Positions 6,220 to 8,239 of a DNA stretch of 8,239 nt are shown piece after piece (the first letter of the stretch is position 1; each line of letters starts with the position of its first letter). The notes beneath the pieces are model-generated. The model did not search any database and had not been told where the DNA came from. It saw only the letters and a program-made list of their open reading frames with translations. Source of the DNA: Pseudomonadota bacterium (GTDB taxonomy: Bacteria > Pseudomonadota > Alphaproteobacteria > Rickettsiales > Rickettsiaceae); the NCBI GenBank assembly GCA_021804505.1, contig JAJZHL010000034.1, forward strand, positions 1-8,239. Direction: 5' to 3'. Both the position numbers and the translations under genes were made by a program.

Positions 6220-8239
6220 GTGACTAATGCAGATCACCAACACCAAAATTTAGTATCTATCAGTATTGAAGATGAGATGAAAGGTTCATACCTCGATTAT
6301 GCAATGAGTGTAATTGTTAGTAGAGCAATTCCCGATGTACGTGATGGATTAAAGCCTGTGCACCGTAGGATTCTCTACGCTATGTATGAAGCCTCAAACC
6401 ACTACAACAAACCTTACCGTAAGTCTGCCAGAATAGTTGGTGACGTAATGGGTAAATACCATCCTCACGGTGATGCAGCTATTTATGATTCATTGGTGAG
6501 GATGGCTCAAGACTTTTCCTTAAGGGTACCACTAATAGACGGGCAAGGTAACTTTGGTTCAATGGATGGCGATGCCGCAGCTGCTATGAGGTATACCGAG
6601 ACAAGGCTTGCTAAAGTAGCTCATACACTTGCCGAAGATATTGACAAAGAAACAGTAGATTTTATCCCAAACTATGATGGTTCAGAAAAAGAACCATCCG
6701 TATTACCATCAATGTTTCCAAATCTTCTGGTCAACGGGACAAACGGTATAGCAGTTGGTATGGCTACTAACATACCTCCTCATAACCTTGGAGAGATAAT
6801 AGATGCTTGCTGTTTGTATGTTGATAATAGCGAGATAGAAATTGCTGATTTACTATCAGTGGTTCAAGGTCCAGATTTCCCTACCGGCGGTATTATACTT
6901 GGAACAAATGGTATTAAATCTGCTTATTTGACTGGTAGGGGTAGTATCCTAACTAGAGGACGTGCTGAAATCGAAGAGATGCCGAATAACAGGCAAGCTA
7001 TCATCATCACAGAAGTACCGTATATGGTTAACAAGGCTAAGCTAGTGGAAAAAATAGCGGAGCTGGTTAAAGAAAAACGTATAGAAGGTATTACTGATCT
7101 GCGGGATGAATCTAACAAAAAGGGTGTTAGAGTTGTAATAGAAGTAAGAAAAGACGCAGTAGCTGAAGTTATACTAAACCAACTATACTCGTATACTCAA
7201 TTACAGACGAGTTTCGGCGTCATCATGCTTGCTCTAAAAGATGGGCTGCCAAAAGTAATGAATTTGAAAGAAGTAATAGCAGCTTTTGTTAATTTTAGAG
7301 AAATTGTTATTACGCGTAGGACAATATATTTGTTAAATAAAGCACGTGATAAAGCTCATCTTTTACTCGGCCTAACCATTGCTGTGAGTAATATCGACGA
7401 AATTATTAGAATAATCAAGTCTTCAAGCGATCCAGCAAGTGCAAAAGAGCAAATTATGCAAAAAGCTTGGAATGCTTCAAATATTATCGACCTAATAAAA
7501 TTAGTAGATGATAAAGCTATGATCGCAAATGACGGTATGTGCCATTTTACTGAAGCACAAGCAAAAGCAATTCTTGAGATGCGCTTGCAACGTTTAACTG
7601 CTATGGAGAAAAATAAGCTAGAAAACGACTTAAATGATCTTGCAAAGGAGATTGCTGGTTATATTGAGATTCTAGGGTCACGTGAGAAGTTACTTGGGAT
7701 TCTAAAAGACGAATTAATCAAGATCAAAGAGGAGTTTGCAACTCCGCGTATTACCAGTATCGAAATGGGAGATTTTGATCAAGATGTTGAGGATCTTATC
7801 CAGCGAGAAGAGATGGTTGTTACTGTGACTCTCGGCGGTTATATTAAACGCGTTCCTCTTGGGACCTATAGAGCTCAGAATCGTGGTGGTAAAGGAAGGT
7901 CAGGCCTTTCGATGCGCGATGAGGATATTACAACACAGGTATTTGTTGGTAGTACTCATACACCGATGTTGTTTTTTTCCAACCTTGGGCAGGTATACAG
8001 CTTAAAATTATATAAATTGCCTCTTGGTAATCCGCAAAGCAAAGGTAGGCCAATAATAAATATTTTACCTCTCAAGGAAGGGGAGCATATTAGCAATATT
8101 ATGCCATTACCTGAAAACCAGGAAGAGTGGGATAATTTAAATATTATTTTTGCCACTCGTCAAGGTAATGTCAGAAGGAATGATTTATCAGACTTCAAGC
8201 GTATTCAATCTAACGGCAAAATTGCTATCAGGCTGGACG
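6220..8239 (+). CDS. gyrA: DNA gyrase subunit A, 3' end outside window
   Basis: GyrA is the DNA-cleaving and wrapping subunit of gyrase (A2B2), which introduces negative supercoils using ATP hydrolysed by GyrB. The window shows 673 of an expected roughly 900 residues. The N-terminal segment has the typical MKGSYLDYAMSVIVSRAIPD followed by VRDGLKPVHRR. The quinolone pocket reads GKYHPHGDAAIYD; Ala86 here equals E. coli 83, normally Ser, and Asp90 equals E. coli 87. The catalytic tyrosine is Tyr125 in AAAMRYTE (E. coli Tyr122). The tower and coiled-coil follow, including EIPY-type EVPYMVNKAKL and ILEMRLQRLTAMEKNKL. The C-terminal wrapping domain begins after about residue 520 and contains the GyrA box as QNRGGKG (553-559), which separates it from ParC. 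The start is GTG with a Shine-Dalgarno at 6209-6212. It reads as a normal, intact Rickettsiaceae GyrA up to the window edge. Confidence 0.97.
   Translation, partial: MTNADHQHQNLVSISIEDEMKGSYLDYAMSVIVSRAIPDVRDGLKPVHRRILYAMYEASNHYNKPYRKSARIVGDVMGKYHPHGDAAIYDSLVRMAQDFSLRVPLIDGQGNFGSMDGDAAAAMRYTETRLAKVAHTLAEDIDKETVDFIPNYDGSEKEPSVLPSMFPNLLVNGTNGIAVGMATNIPPHNLGEIIDACCLYVDNSEIEIADLLSVVQGPDFPTGGIILGTNGIKSAYLTGRGSILTRGRAEIEEMPNNRQAIIITEVPYMVNKAKLVEKIAELVKEKRIEGITDLRDESNKKGVRVVIEVRKDAVAEVILNQLYSYTQLQTSFGVIMLALKDGLPKVMNLKEVIAAFVNFREIVITRRTIYLLNKARDKAHLLLGLTIAVSNIDEIIRIIKSSSDPASAKEQIMQKAWNASNIIDLIKLVDDKAMIANDGMCHFTEAQAKAILEMRLQRLTAMEKNKLENDLNDLAKEIAGYIEILGSREKLLGILKDELIKIKEEFATPRITSIEMGDFDQDVEDLIQREEMVVTVTLGGYIKRVPLGTYRAQNRGGKGRSGLSMRDEDITTQVFVGSTHTPMLFFSNLGQVYSLKLYKLPLGNPQSKGRPIINILPLKEGEHISNIMPLPENQEEWDNLNIIFATRQGNVRRNDLSDFKRIQSNGKIAIRLD

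Noticed and set aside
6924..8156. Minus-strand open frames at 6924-7118 and 7956-8156
   Set aside because: They lie wholly within gyrA, whose plus-strand frame is unmistakable.

Overview
The window is a piece of an AT-rich chromosome from an obligate intracellular alphaproteobacterium of the Rickettsiales, most likely the Rickettsiaceae. The evidence is that TolB and GyrA read as close relatives of the Rickettsia proteins (from memory, not a search), the genes are AT-rich and widely spaced, and each large intergenic gap holds short dispersed palindromic repeats with TGTCAT...ATGACA ends, a style typical of Rickettsia and its relatives. The proteins look diverged enough that a sister genus (for example the Torix/Tisiphia or Megaira groups) is as plausible as Rickettsia proper. 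All genes lie on the + strand.

Layout: (1) 1-2028 holds division genes: the 3' part of ftsQ (cut by the window start), then ftsA 4 bases downstream. (2) 2029-2214 holds a strong-looking promoter, a terminator-like hairpin and a 70-bp palindromic repeat. (3) 2215-3546 is tolB, GTG start. (4) 3547-3979 holds a 141-bp composite repeat, tRNA-Thr(CGT) and the leader of the next gene. In that leader the Shine-Dalgarno lies in one arm of an inverted repeat and can pair with three upstream CCTATAT copies. (5) 3980-5914 encodes a 644-residue, cysteine-free, highly charged, mostly helical protein that I do not recognise. (6) 5915-6219 holds a nested 106-bp repeat plus a repeat fragment. (7) 6220-8239 is gyrA, GTG start, cut by the window end (673 codons visible).

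How the genes relate: FtsQ and FtsA are core divisome parts (periplasmic-side scaffold and cytoplasmic FtsZ membrane anchor). TolB belongs to the Tol-Pal system, which helps outer-membrane constriction during division, so the first half has a cell-envelope/division theme, although tolB has its own promoter candidate. gyrA and the tRNA are housekeeping genes without functional linkage to these. The unknown 644-residue protein between tRNA-Thr and gyrA, with its possible SD-occluding leader, is the part most worth following up. The second notable point is that GyrA has Ala at the position equivalent to E. coli Ser83, the main quinolone-resistance site. I see no CRISPR array, insertion sequence, phage gene or toxin-antitoxin pair.
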